This document shows, piece after piece, positions 46,421 to 58,582 of a stretch of DNA of 64,000 bases; positions within the stretch are counted from its first letter, which is position 1, and each line of letters begins with the position of its first letter. The notes below the pieces were generated by a model. The model was not told where the DNA came from. It saw only the letters and a program-made list of their open reading frames with translations, and ran no database searches. The position numbers and the translations under genes are program-made. This stretch comes from Loripinus fragilis (Eukaryota > Mollusca > Bivalvia > Lucinida > Lucinidae), in contig OZ026519.1 in assembly GCA_964019695.1 (NCBI GenBank), forward strand, positions 28,673,213-28,737,212, in the 5' to 3' direction.

Positions 46421-46666
46421 GTTGTTGACTTTGTGTTTATTGTTACTCGCATAGTGTCTGTAATTGTTCTATCTTTTGTTGTATGTTACTTTTATTTCCA
46501 TTCTAGTTTAGCAATCATCTCGATGGGGAAGAGAAAACTGGTTGCTTTGCTTAGTTTGTCTTCCTGTTGTTTTGATGGTTGTGTGGCTCTTCCTCACGGT
46601 GCCATGGGTTTGCCTGCTGCTTGTGATTGTGGTATTTCCTGATCAAACTCACTTACTATTTTCTAG
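46421..46666 (+). repeat. Dispersed 240-bp repeat inside transposon copy 2
   Basis: Same sequence as 27575-27820. Confidence 0.7.
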
Positions 46667-48720
46667 GTAGTGAATACACTTTATACCTTCTTTACATTAA
46701 CCACAAGACTGGTGACCTTGAAACATGATTTACATCATTGAATAGTAAGTGAGTATGAGCTGGAAATGCACCTGACCAGGTCCCATACTGTTATGGAATG
46801 TGATCATGAAATAATTTTGCAATAACTAAGTCAGGTTGCAATTATTGTTTACCTATTTAGTATGCAGGCAGAGGTGCAATAGATATTGAAACATATCAAG
46901 CGAAATTTTAGTTTGTAGGCCTGGGTCCAACCCTTTTGTGTGGACTTAGCGGTGGGGCGATGGCCAACAATAAACTTTTCACAATATGGTATATGCAGCA
47001 GCATGGTAGCAAATAGTTTGCCAGAAGACACACACTCTACCCTTGCATTGAGCTACATTATATCAAGGCTTCATTAGAGCTCTACTCCTAGGAAATGTTT
47101 ATCGATCAAAACTGAGTTCTGCTGGTACAAGAAGGGTTGTTAGGCATGTGCATGAAGTGCTGTTAAGCTGCTTAGTCAGGCTTGTCATGAAAAACTGTGG
47201 TTCCACCCCAACCCACTTTACCAAATTAATAGCATGAGGTAAAAGCAATACTTATTGTCTTTTGGTATTTTACTCCTTCTGAATTGAAGATAAGGAGCTA
47301 GATATGATAGGATGCAGCTTAATCACATACGTGATTTGTCCCGTCTGCCTTCCTGCCTGTCCCTCCTTAGTAGAGGAGCCAGGGTCCAAAAATGTCAAAA
47401 ATAAGCATTTAGGTATGCCCCCTTTTTAGCAGAATTTTAACTTGTTTTATCCTTTAGTACATTGTGTAGGCAGTATGAAACCAGATATTGCACCCAAATT
47501 AAGTCTTGCAAACATACCTGTAACAGTGTGTTTAATACGTTACCCCTCATTTTCTTAAAAACAAAAATATGTAATTAAGTCTTTTTAGGTAGAAGTTGAA
47601 ATGTTTAAATGTACAAAACATTTATGCAATCTGTAAGAACATGCTATTCTCTACACATATTGATGTTTTTAAAAGTTGTTTGGGTCCATTATAATGTCAT
47701 TTACGTTACATTTCCAACTATACCCTTAAAATTATTGATATTTTGTTAAAAAGTTTCATTTGACAAAATTTTCCATATGTGTTTAACTTTATGATAACAT
47801 GTATTTAAAAGAGCATTAACTGACCATTTCAAAACTGCAAACAGGTACGTTCCAACATAAATACTTTGTCAGTTATAAGCTGGTTAACTTGATGACCATA
47901 GATAAAACTTTATATAGTTTAGAACCTCTTAAGTTTGAAAATAAACATGCATTTCTTTTCTGTTAGCTTTTAAACACCTTATGATAATTGTTTTGATATC
48001 ACCGACTTCAGAGTAATACTGAACAACATTTCTGAGGTAAAATATCATTTTGTTGTTCGATTTTCAATATGTAACGTATAAAACAAAGTTGAAGACAATA
48101 AATATTGCTTAATAGCTTAAATTATACATCACTGGAAAGTTTATTTCATTAAAAGGGGGGGGGGACTGTATTTGATAGACATAAAAAGAGCATTTGTTCC
48201 AAAAGAAGTTATCAGTGCTAATTAGGAGACTTTGTATATTGTTGTAAATTTTCCTTTTAAGAAATGGTATACTTTTTGACTTAAAACAAAACACATTGTT
48301 TGCTATTTTTTCTATGCTATGTTATGCAATTTATAAACTTATAAAATGATAAGTCTAATGCAACATCTCAACTAGGATACATTCCTTAAGCTTGTTCAGT
48401 CAAATTTGCCAAAGTAACATATATAACTAAAAAAAACGAAATATATATCATGAGTATATATTTGTTTTAACCGTTTTCCATATAAAACTGAGCCTGAAAA
48501 CCTAAAACAAATTTAGATATTTGCACATTTTTTCTTTTAATTGAACTTGGACAAAACAATCTAATAAGCTATTCAGAAGCAGCCAAAGCTTTGTGTCAAA
48601 CCTGTTCACACTCATCACAATATATAAAGTAGTAAATAACATATCTGCTCTATCAAATCAGATTCATTTATGATAAAATATTTAAGTATTTCTGAAATGA
48701 TGTGTGGATGTTGGAAACTT

Positions 48721-48926
48721 TGTTTGTTGTTGTTCCTATTGGTTGTGGGAGTTTTGTATCGGGCCTTTGTTCTCTAATTTGTTTCTAGTTCAGCAATCAT
48801 CTTCACAAGGAAGAGAGCTGGTTGCTCCGCTTTAAATATATTGTATATATCTGTGTTTCGTGTCCATTCCTTAAGGTGCAATGGGTCAGTCAGGAGTCTG
48901 TGATTGTGACATTTCCTAGTCATGTT
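48721..48926 (+). repeat. Dispersed repeat copy inside transposon copy 2
   Basis: Same sequence as 29875-30080. Confidence 0.6.
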
Positions 48927-49678
48927 CACTTATAGAAAGAAGACGTTTGCTGGCAATCTAGACAGCATCACTCCTTTATGAATATATAGAATAAAATGTT
49001 GTTTACGTTACATTAAATTTAAGGAAAAATGAGTGTTTGTTATCATTTATTCTTTAAGAGAGTGGCTCTGTTATGCAAATTGTTTAAACCACATCTATTT
49101 ATGAATATATCAAAACTCAGAAGGTGACTTTTGAATTTATTCTAGCTATGAACTTTAATTTTGGCACATTTATAAAATGGCTTTCATTGTTTGATTAATG
49201 AAACTGATAGTCCTTTTAACTTAACACTACTAATCATTTGTCAATGCAATGCAAACTTTAAAACTGAATGGGTTAATCAAAATGAATTATTGGTGTTGAA
49301 ATTAGGGAAATCATCCATAAGGATGGGTTTTACATGGCAAAACAGTGATCATATCCAAGAAATCTAGATATCCTCAGTTGTAATTTACCATACCAAATTT
49401 ACTTTATAAAATTTCAACAGAGAGAAAATGTTTAAGCGAAATTTAACTAAGACACATTAAAATTACCGTTTAAAAGATTATTTGCGTTAATCAGAATGTT
49501 GATAGGAATAGCAATATCTTAGAGTAAAAATAGCAGTCATAAGATCAAACTTAGTTTTAGCAATTAGCTGATGTTAAGTTCTATCATTGGACCCAATTTG
49601 AAACAAACTGTTGCAGGAATCCTGTCAGTTGATTCCTTTTATGTGCCTTAAATAATAGATAAGTTGTAAACACATCAG

Positions 49679-49766
49679 GGTATAGAGACAAAAAGACATA
49701 CATTAAACTATCTACTGTGCTAGGTATAGAGACAAAAAGACATACATTAAACTATCTACTGTGCTA
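49679..49766. repeat. 44-bp tandem duplication private to transposon copy 2
   Basis: The unit starting 'ggtatagagacaaaaagaca' occurs twice in a row; copy 1 has it once (ending at about 30876). Confidence 0.97.
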
Positions 49767-52369
49767 ATAAAATAATAATTATATGGACAAAAGAGAAGGC
49801 ACAATAGTTAGTATCATTACTTATACAAAAAATAGATTTACATGTTATGCTAAGAAAGTATGCATAAATTTAACAAATAGTTTGTATGCATGTTTAATTT
49901 ATCTGTCGCTCTTTTTTATCAATCATCTGCATAAGAAATTGTATTTCTTTCGATTCGTAAAAGTATCATGATACATCTCAGATAGTGATAACATTGTCTC
50001 TATTGCCAATTGCACTATATGTAAGTATGATACAGCATAGTATTTGTTGAGTATACTATCTGAAAGAATTCTTTGAAAGTAGCATAAGTATGGATTTTGT
50101 TTCTATTACATGAACTATCAATATACCATAAATATAGCATCTTTTAACAAGTTGGTACATGTTTTATGGGTATAAATTAGTTAATTTTAAGGACTGAATG
50201 ACGGTTGGTATAATTGCTTATTGTGAGGGTAAAAAATAAACAGTGTCCTGCTGAATAAAACCAACATTAAAGCAGATTCTATCACGTATGCTGATAAGCT
50301 ATATAGCTAAAAAGCAAACATCTGCAGTCATTCTGGAATATATGATCAATCAAGTCCTATTCTAGAAAGCTATTTGTTCAAGGTCCTGATTATCTAAGTC
50401 TAATCATTTAGAAATGTCTACAATACTAACAATGCATGGGAGCTTTTCCAACTTATTAACAGACATGTGTCTGTTTCTAAGTTTTAAATTGGTAATTTAG
50501 AATAAATACTGTCCTCTTTCATTGCTTCACAAACGTGTAGAACCAGGCAACACAATGATTAAAGTAATGATCTTTATATCTTTGTTATATACGTTACCAA
50601 CATAAATAATACTCTTTTTCCAAAGCCGAAACGCTGTAGATACTAAAATATTATAACCCCAAGGATAGCTAAGGCAGGTGCAAAATCAGAGACAGAAATC
50701 ATCACGATTTCCACAAGCTTCAGTTTTGTTTCATGTGACACTGATGAAGGTATCTTTTATGTTTCACTTCTTGATTTGGACTTCTGCTTGGAATATCTTA
50801 TATTTTTTTTAGAGTTTTACGGTATATTTTGTGCCTTATTGTTTAAAATATAGCTGCTGTAATGAATAACTGTTTATAAATGCATATATTTGATGGCTTT
50901 TACAATGCGTGATGGATCTGACTATGTTACTACATGCTTTTTATTTATTCATTGAGCTGTTGGTGGCGAAAGAAAATGTCTTGTATATGTCATTTAACAC
51001 CATTTAATGCATAAAAGGAAGCAAATACATCGTAGTGGCACAGATTTTAAAGAATCATTTAAGCTTTTTGAAACAATTGAGTTATGAATAATAAAAAAGT
51101 ATCAATTATCCTATTTGCATGATTCCTAAAACATATACTTTATGGCATTTATGTGCTTTATTTTCAAGTTTTCCCCTTTAAACCAAATATGATTTTGTTG
51201 ATGTTGACTCTGATTCATATAAAATGTTTAAAAGTACAATATGTTAAAACCTGATTTTGAGCACTAAGATGGTAGTCAATTTCATTTTCACCTACTAGCT
51301 GTTTGAACGCTTATACACATAACATTGCACAAAAATATCGTTTTAAAAGAAAGTAACGTATATAACAGAACTTCTAGGTGCCTAAACTATTATTATTATT
51401 CTGCTATTAAGCTGCATCTAATTAAGATATAAATCATAACGATATGTAAGAAAACGATGCAAATGATAATAACACTATACTAGGAGTTTCCTTATCATCT
51501 AATGGTAACGTATTAGACTTGGCTATTGCGTGGTTAATGCACATGTTCATCAAAAGCTAACAGACATTTTATGATATTTAAAGTAGCTAAGAAAATCTTA
51601 ATGTACAAAAATCTCCTTCCACAAGTCTTTTGGCAGCGTATATAACAATTACGTAAGCGTAAGTCATTTAAACTTATTGTCAGTTTGGCGCTTTTAATTG
51701 AGTTACTGTAAAGCAATATGCAGATAGTAGGAAATGTGACCTATCTGGTCTAAATAACTTTTCTTTTCAGTAATGTAGCGTATAGCCTACTACATGAAGC
51801 CTGCATGAGGGTAGCTATGGTTACCCCATAAATAAACATCTTTTGCAAGACTTAAAATTTGTGCAATATCTGTTTTCACACTTCTGAAACATCATACTAA
51901 CACATGATATAGTCTAAAATTCTGCTACTTTCCGGCCACTTTTTTTCAATTTTTGAATCTCTGGCTCCCCTACTACCTGTAGTCATTTATGATATTTGAT
52001 TATTTATGATCAATACCATGAACAGTCAATATCATATAAAGTTCACCCAAATCGACTCAACAATTATCTATATGCATGCGGGGTAATTTTGCATGCCTAT
52101 TCATTGTCAGCAGTTTCTTTTATCTTTCCTTTTATTTAAATTAACTCATTAAAAAAGATCCTTGGGGAATACCATGAAAGTGCTAAACAATTTGGATTTG
52201 GATGAAGCCCAATATTTTGTGGGGCCTGATCATGTTCCAATTGCAAATTGTTTGCAAATGTGGCTGATCAATAGATAACAACAGTCGACACTAGTGGGAA
52301 AAAAGTTACAAGTATAATGACACTTGAATTACTAGAATCGCCTGACTATATTCACTTTTGGTGTATTTA

Positions 52370-52592
52370 CAGGGGCGGATCCAGGATTTCTGGAAAGGGT
52401 GTTCATATGTATAAAGGCACGGGTTCGCTTTTCTGATTTCATCTCATCTTTCTTAAATATCCCATGAAAATGAAATAATTTGGTCACTGAGAGCAAATTA
52501 TTTCATTTCCATATGATATTTAAAAACGGGGGGGGGGGGGGGGGGGGGGGGTTCGAGTGAACCGCCTGAACCCCCACTGGATTCCGCCACTG
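52370..52592. mobile_element. hAT-like MITE, copy 3 (inside transposon 2)
   Basis: Same as 33480-33694 with a G-run of 24 rather than 16. Confidence 0.85.
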
Positions 52593-53779
52593 ATTTAACT
52601 TAAAATTAGCAATTTCCCAGTATGCGTCATGGTTTTAGTTTAATGATGACGCCATTGAATAGTGTAACGATGCAAGTTTAAGGTTTAGCCATTCAATTGG
52701 ATTTTTGGAAGTTTATTGTGTTTATGCTGCGTGTGTTCACAGCTCATTTTAGCCCTGTGAAATGCTGTAAAACCGCTTTCTGCAAAAGGGCAAAACCCCT
52801 GGCTTCATATATGGGGACTACTCAGAGTGGGAACTCTATAAAATGCCCCAGGAATGCGCCTGATACTTATATCTCAAGCATCAGCTTTCTGCTGCAAATG
52901 AGCTCTCTCCCAATAAGTATAATATACCAGTCGGTTTTAACCACGCACCCAATCCCCTAACACGGCGGGGGTTAAGCAGGGAAAATGCACCATGTTTTAA
53001 CTTTTTGCATTGTCCCCTTAGTGCGGGTAAAATGTGAGGCATTTGATATACAAAGGCAAATATGGCAGTATAAAATAAAACATGAAAGACAGTGGAGAAA
53101 ACTGTCATGCATGTTTTAACAAAGTCAAAGTCCCCGCTGTTCTCCGGTTAGAAATGAGTGGTGCATAAATTCAAGTCCTCTAAAGGGTCAAGGGGGAACC
53201 CAAATTGCCTAGTAGCTCAGTACATGAATGATCAAAACAAGATACGGACGTTTATGCTTGAATTCCATGCCCGCTCCATATCTCCTTTGCATTCGAATGA
53301 TTTTCAATTACTGTGTTCCAGCTATATTGGCTTGCACATGTTGCGAACGCCTTATGCGTTTCCACTGTCCATTTACCTGAGCTTGATGAAATATTGACGC
53401 CAAAAAATAATCATATTGGACGCAAAAAACATCGAATTTACCTACTCGCAAGTTACAACAAGTGAATGCATACATGTATGGAACAAGTCATAACTTTATA
53501 AAAGATATTCGGCTGCATTTCAATTGTGTAATATATTTTTCGGTACATGTTTTTTACACTTGCAAACTGGTGAAATGACATCACGCGACATTTCATTAGG
53601 GTATGCACTGTTTATTAGGTAAAAAAAGATCTCAGGGCAAAAAATATTATATTTAGTAGCAGACGAAAAAGATTGATTCCAGTTACTGCTGACATCGCCC
53701 CTCTTAAATACAGTCCAAAGTAAGTCTCCGTTGACGGACAAATCGTAATGTAATGTGCAACTGAAAAATGTCTATTAGG

Positions 53780-54600
53780 ACTTAAATCATGTACCACAAG
53801 AATGAAGTGTACAAAAGGAACATGCGTAATTAAATCATCAAATATTAAAGAAATTATTTAAAAGCAAGCTGGTTCTTTTCCCTTGGCAAGATACATGTTG
53901 ACGTTAAACAAGAAACTAGTACAAAACGCGGCACCCCTCTGTGAATTGGAGAAATAGACTCAGAGAAGAAGCAAATGTACCACTTTTAGACAGATACATG
54001 TATCAATTACAGTCACTGAGGGCTTAAATACCGTTCGTCTCTTGAGTGAATCATATACTTCAAATCAAAAATGACGTTCTCATGCGTAAAATGTTCACTT
54101 TGCTAATGACTAAAAGATACCCTTTTTACAAAATCTTAGTATATAGTGACTTCCTTCTTTGATTCGAAACTGGTGACGAAATGGGCATTTCACCACTGGA
54201 CCTACTTTAGTCGTTCGTTAATATGAAAGTATGTCAAAGGAATAATTAGGCTGCTAACTGGTCTGTGCTGTCTTTAAATGATATTAACGCTCGATAGCAG
54301 TCTGCAATACGCATTCCATGGGCAGTCTTTATTGCAGGATTTGAGAACCAGGTGGGAAATTAAATTAAAATCGAGCATTTTGCTTAAAGTTTGATACTTT
54401 TCTTCTTTGTCTATATAAAATATCCCCCTTCTTCTTAAAATTAGGGGGAGGGGGTCTTCCAAAACTAGGGGGGGAACCCCCCCAATACTCCTGCATTAAA
54501 AGATCATTGCATGGGCAGTGTTCTTATATTCTGATATTTAAAAAAAACTGTCGTAAAGGAATGAAGCAGGGTCCCTACAATTAAGTCTATATGCCATAAG
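53780..54600. other. Non-coding; no repeat family recognised
   Basis: Contains a short palindromic G/C patch 'taggggggg...cccccca' at 54465-54484. No gene supported. Confidence 0.35.
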
Positions 54601-54654
54601 GTGAATAATATGCTGTTATATACAAGACTATTTTTATGATATATTATACAATTT

Positions 54655-55345
54655 TTGACTTCAATGAGGTAGACATAAGGATTTATCTACCCGAAAAAGT
54701 GATAATTCACCGAGGCCGCTAGGCCAAGGTGAATATCACTTTTAAGGGTAGATAAATCCTCATGTCTACCGAAATTTAAGTCAATAACTGTTTTGTTATA
54801 TGACTTTTCAACTAAGAATGAAAATGTTCTACTTTCACTTTTAATGCTGAAGTCAACCTTCAACCTAAGGATTTTCTAACAAGTTTTATCAACTGTTATT
54901 AAAATATTTTAATGTAGTATTTTGCAACTTGAAATGTATATTAATTCTCTAAATGTGGAATGTAAAATTTAATCATAAAACTTTTTTTAACATTTTGTTT
55001 ATTCAAACAAAGATAACTGAACAAACAAAACATAACAAAACAGTTGTTAAAATTCATGAAAGTCTTTAGTTTTCCTGTTGGGATGTGAAACAGCAAGTCA
55101 TGTCAATTTCATGCAGCACATGCTAGTTTTATACTCATCATGCTATTTTTAGCTCTCTAGCGGGTGATATTGCAGAAGTGTCAAAAACATTAACTTCTGG
55201 AAACCAGTTTGAGCTGGATTTCATCCTATATCACCTTCTGAGCTAGTTTTGACCAGTTTTCAGGTAGACATAGAGATTTATGAAGACAAATTGGGCCAAT
55301 CAGGAGACAGGATTGTCTCCAGTCATATAACAATTATCTTTATTG
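54655..55345. mobile_element. Composite element with 'GGTAGACAT.A.GATTTAT' hairpin
   Basis: The hairpin 54660-54785 ('ggtagacataaggatttatc' + 'tacccg' facing 'gggtagataaatcctcatgt' + 'ctacc') has a 'gaggccgctaggcc' tip. A third, direct 'ggtagacatagagatttatg' occurs at 55263, near a closing 'cagtcatataacaattatc' that matches, inverted, 'gttatatgacttttcaac' at 54795. The outer limits are approximate. Confidence 0.6.
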
Positions 55346-55479
55346 TATACCTAGCCTTTCACTCTGCGTTAATATCCACTACAGCGACATGATGATATTA
55401 AAAGAAATCTCCTAGCACACTCAATATGGAATTAAGGATCTTTAATTGATAAGGAACGGTTACTATTTCAGGACGTCAG

Positions 55480-55569
55480 ACTATTCACAAAACCGCCATG
55501 GATTGCTGTGCCTTGGGTTTGCTACAATTGACCATCCTCCTGCAGAATACAGTGTTATACGACTAAATG
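55480..55569 (+). CDS. Weak candidate 90-nt exon
   Basis: With the second of two nearby AGs as acceptor (CAG ending 55479) and donor GTGAGC at 55570, the open frame reads YSQNRHGLLCLGFATIDH then PPAEYSVIRLN. It keeps the same phase as its would-be neighbours 38301-38411 and 57102-57263 (90 nt, divisible by three). The polypyrimidine tract is poor and the peptide is not recognised, so it could be chance or an alternative exon. Confidence 0.2.
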
Positions 55570-55697
55570 GTGAGCCTTGGTTGTTACTGCAACACATAAA
55601 TTATATGAAGCAGTTACATTGTAATTAGATGTTGGTACTTATCTCAAAGGCGACTCTCTAGGGCCCGCTCTCCCAAAGCCTTCACTGTTCACACATT

Positions 55698-55963
55698 CAT
55701 TGGCGTAGCACCCATTACGCAGGTTACGCAAGTGCGTAACAAAAATAGTAACATTCAAGGGAGGTCACTTAATGCGATAAAAGTGATTTTCCATACTATA
55801 AGCAACTGCTCACAAAGGAAAGAATTCGCTCCCTCTGGGAGAAAATTATTTGCTTTAAGAGTTGTTCCCATTTTAAAAAGGGACGCAATTGAAGAGAACC
55901 ATTGCTTGACGTAGTAGTCTCTCTTTGATGTGCGTAACTTTCAGCGTTCTGGCTACGCCATTG
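55698..55963. mobile_element. MITE with CATTGGCGTAGC ends (hAT-like)
   Basis: Left CATTGGCGTAGCACCC, right inverted CAATGGCGTAGCCAGAAC. The CA(G/T)TGGCGTAGC tip is usual for hAT-derived MITEs. Target duplication not clear. Confidence 0.65.
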
Positions 55964-55969
55964 TTAACA

Positions 55970-56440
55970 ATATAGTATTAAAGTAAGATTCAAAATAGTT
56001 AATTTCCAATTTGTGGCGGAAAATTTCCTCGCTCCCTTGCCTATATTTCGTTTATTATGCAGGAGTATGTGTATAGTGTTAATGAATTCAACAGTATAAT
56101 CCATCTTTTGACCACTAAGTTACTTAAACAGTGCTCGCAAAGAGGCATAGTTGTAACACTTGGTTGTACACTGCATAGTTGGGACATAGTCCTGTGTCAA
56201 GATTCAATGAAATGACACAAAGTTTCATTCTTTAATCATTCTCTCAAAACCTAAAATAAGTGAACCAAATAAAATCACAATAACATATCACAGACCAAAG
56301 ACAAGTATATCTAAATCGTCAAATTGTCTATTCAGTACTTACTAGACCACATCATTTCGATCTGAAACATACCTTGGTAGCGGTGTTCCCTGATTTTATT
56401 GACATTACGTAAAAGAACGTTCTGTCATGTCACTCTGACA
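55970..56440. other. Non-coding, nothing recognised
   Basis: No terminal repeats or protein resemblance. Confidence 0.35.
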
Positions 56441-56443
56441 CTA

Positions 56444-56689
56444 CATATGAGCCGTGACATGTGATTTCCAACAATGTGGCATTTTGACAAGTGTAAACTC
56501 AGACGAGCCTGTGCAGTCTCCTTTTAAGCTTTGAAGCTCCCTTTGGTGTTTAGTCAGTAGCTTAACAATCATAGAATATTCAAGCAACAAGCAAAGGCTC
56601 TGATCAGACTGCGCGTACGCACAGGCTGATCTGAGGCTTTGCTGGTCGCACATATATCATTGTTGGAAATCTCATGCGCTGGCTCATAT
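56444..56689. mobile_element. MITE, TATGAGCC..CATG..ATTTCCAACA family, copy 2
   Basis: Left 'catatgagccgtgacatgtg' + 'atttccaacaatgtggc' and right inverted 'aatatgagccagcgcatgag' + 'atttccaacaatg'. The interior has the foldback 'cagactgcgcgtacgcacag'. Opposite orientation to 16286-16535. Confidence 0.8.
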
Positions 56690-56697
56690 TTTTAGCA

Positions 56698-56937
56698 TAA
56701 GGCTTAAATGAAATGTATGTGTGGTTCCTGTTGCCTACCTACCCTATTTTTTTTAACCCTACCCTAAACATTAAAATGCTCTTTGGAGAAAAAATACCTA
56801 AAACGGGCACTTTTTAAGATTTTGTCACTATTTTCTTTGTTAAATGTTATAACAAAATTTAATAATTTCCCTACCTACCTACCCTAAATTTTGTTGGTAT
56901 GCAACAGAAACCACACATATATTTCATTTAGGCCTAA
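56698..56937. mobile_element. Tourist-like (PIF/Harbinger-type) MITE with TAA duplication
   Basis: The element 56701-56934 has ends GGCTTAAATGAAATGTATGT and inverted GGCCTAAATGAAATATATGT, continuing to 'GTGGTT.CTGTTGC' (37 bp). TAA lies on both sides (56698-56700 and 56935-56937). GGC tips plus a TAA/TTA 3-bp duplication are the PIF/Harbinger hallmarks. Confidence 0.8.
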
Positions 56938-57101
56938 CAAAGCTTTGCAAGTCATCTCTTGAAATTTCTGATACTGGTGTATTAATAACAGAGTGTAGCA
57001 TTCACACTATCTATAAATTCATTGCTAATTGCCAGGCCTCGAATATGATTTTATTTGGCGTCGACAGGTATAGATAACTGTTATTTTCTCTTGTTTTTCA
57101 G

Positions 57102-57263
57102 GTCATGGTCCAGAGCGACAGCTGTTAAGCCCATATATCCTACCTCCCGATATAGAACACTATCCCTCTCTTAATGAGACATGTGTGTTAAGGGATAGTA
57201 ATAGAGATGAGTATGCCTTGATGAAGCGACAAGGTTCGTGGATTGGAGCATGGGTTCGGAGTG
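57102..57263 (+). CDS. Candidate exon of the same putative membrane-protein gene
   Basis: A strong acceptor ('ttattttctcttgtttttcag') ends at 57101. The first two bases complete a glycine codon with the base left at 38411. The frame then reads HGPERQLLSPYILPPDIEHY, PSLNETCVLRDSNRDEYALM and KRQGSWIGAWVRS. A moderate donor GTAGTA lies at 57264; without it the frame runs on to a TAG at 57297, so this could also be a last exon. 'NET' is a possible N-glycosylation site. It is the longest splice-bounded, repeat-free open stretch in the window, which favours it being real. I do not recognise the family. Confidence 0.45.
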
Positions 57264-57299
57264 GTAGTATATTACACTGCACACTTTTGCTTGTTTAGT

Positions 57300-57995
57300 T
57301 TTGCATTGCTTTTGAGCCATTGATATTTAGCCTAACACTTATCATATACATAAGGATCCATATTCGCCTCGATGATAGTCGATTATACTTTATTGTAATG
57401 AGTTTAAACAATTAAAAAATTTCTGCTTGAAGCTTTTAATTCGTTGAGAACATATTATAGAACAGGCCATGTGTACAATCATTTTTATACATAATGTCGA
57501 GAACACTAATTGTTTGGACCATTATTGTTTGAATAAGAACAAACAAAATTAAATGCACATGCGTTTGATTATTTGATAATGTACATTTATCGTGGCGAAT
57601 ATGGTAGGTGGTGCAAAAAGTGTTGTCTTTAATGTAGTACCTACACTGTTTGCAAGCTTCAAAACATAGATAAATAGGCATGCCAATGGGTGATGGTTAT
57701 TGTATACAGCAATGTTTTAACCCTACCATGCACTAGTTAATTTTAAGATCCAGTCCCTTTTAAAAGTGTCTCTTATTGAAGAAAAAGCATCAACGGTTTA
57801 CTAAATTAGTTCGATCACTAACGTTTATACACAATCCCAAAGGATACAAAATTAATACAGGAACACCACTAAAGATGGTCCTGCAAGCCAAAACCATGTT
57901 TTAATGCTTACAAAAGTGCATCCATATTGTGCTTATAGCGAAAGCTGGAATCAAGTTGCAGGTCTCTTGGCACAATCCAAGAAAGTGGGCTTAAA
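57300..57995. other. Non-coding, putative intron or intergenic
   Basis: No repeats with clear ends, no open frames of interest. Confidence 0.35.
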
Positions 57996-57999
57996 GTCA

Positions 58000-58300
58000 A
58001 CACAATTTTAACTAGTTTAAGCCCCTCCAGTAAAAACATTTTTACTGACCGTTTCAAGATGGTGCTGCTTTTGTAGATCATTGTTGTTAATAATGTTTCG
58101 TGTTTGTCATGCTTTCTTGTCTGTTCACAGCAGTCTTGCGGTCACCAGCTGGAAAAGGGCTAACCTCTTGGTTCGCTTTCATTTGGTGTTTTCTTGTGTT
58201 TTCGTCACTTTACCATGTGATGTCCTGGGCCAGGTGTGGTACTTGATTGTATCGATTCCTGGACTTTGCCTTCTTACTTATTTTAAAATTAGATCGCTCT
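58000..58300 (+). repeat. Dispersed repeat, 'ctccagtaaaa..ttttactgacc' subtype
   Basis: Begins 'gcccctccagtaaaaacatt' + 'tttactgaccg', then 'gtctgttcacagcagtcttg', 'gctaacctcttggtt' and 'gtggtacttgattgtatcga'. The same layout recurs at 59640-59930 and 60105-60385. The rear half parallels the 41500-41745 repeat ('gtgattgtggtatttcctga'). Confidence 0.7.
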
Positions 58301-58338
58301 GAAATATGAGAAGCCATTTCATTAGTACAGTGATTTGA

Positions 58339-58582
58339 CCTGGCCCCGAGGCTTTGCAACTTTTACATGTTCAGAGCTGAACATGAACTTAATTACTCTC
58401 AATAATGATAAAATACAAGGAATTATTGATATTTTAACATTTATTAGCAGGATGAATACAACATTTGAGGTATTTTAGCAACAAATACATTTATTTTTTA
58501 ACATTTCAGTTTTTATGAGACGTTGAAATTTCATGCTCAGTTACGTAGAGCATGACAAAGTTTTACAACTTTGGGGTCTGGT
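58339..58582. mobile_element. MITE, CC(A/T)GGCC family, copy 3
   Basis: Left 'cctggccccgaggctttgca' and right inverted 'ccagaccccaaagttgtaaa', with 'catgctc' near both ends and an internal 'tattttaacatttattagca' like copy 1. Confidence 0.75.

Larger units (their letters stand above)
47368..51975. mobile_element. Nested TIR element (copy in transposon 2)
   Basis: Counterpart of 28522-33085 with the same TAGTAG ends and CCT flanks (47365-47367 and 51976-51978). 44 bp longer because of the tandem duplication at 49679-49766. Confidence 0.85.
45716..53776. mobile_element. 8.0-kb non-autonomous TIR transposon, copy 2 (with ATT flanks)
   Basis: The element proper is 45719-53773 (8055 bp), with the same AGACATTTTTCAGTT ends and ATT on both sides (45716-45718 and 53774-53776). 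Compared with copy 1 I noticed substitutions at 49276, 51009 and 51311, a 44-bp tandem duplication (49679-49766) and a longer G-run (52528-52551). The 52-bp length difference is exactly accounted for by these two changes. The flanking sequences differ completely from those of copy 1, which supports transposition over a longer segmental duplication. All nested elements are retained. Confidence 0.92.

Noticed and set aside
26870..53776. Explanation as a simple segmental duplication or assembly haplotig
   Set aside because: Identity stops exactly at inverted repeats with matching 3-bp flanks and the outer flanks are unrelated; transposition explains this better, although reads should confirm.
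55446..55628. 60-codon frame as an independent small gene
   Set aside because: No start context or conserved motif; kept only as a weak exon candidate on splice-site grounds.
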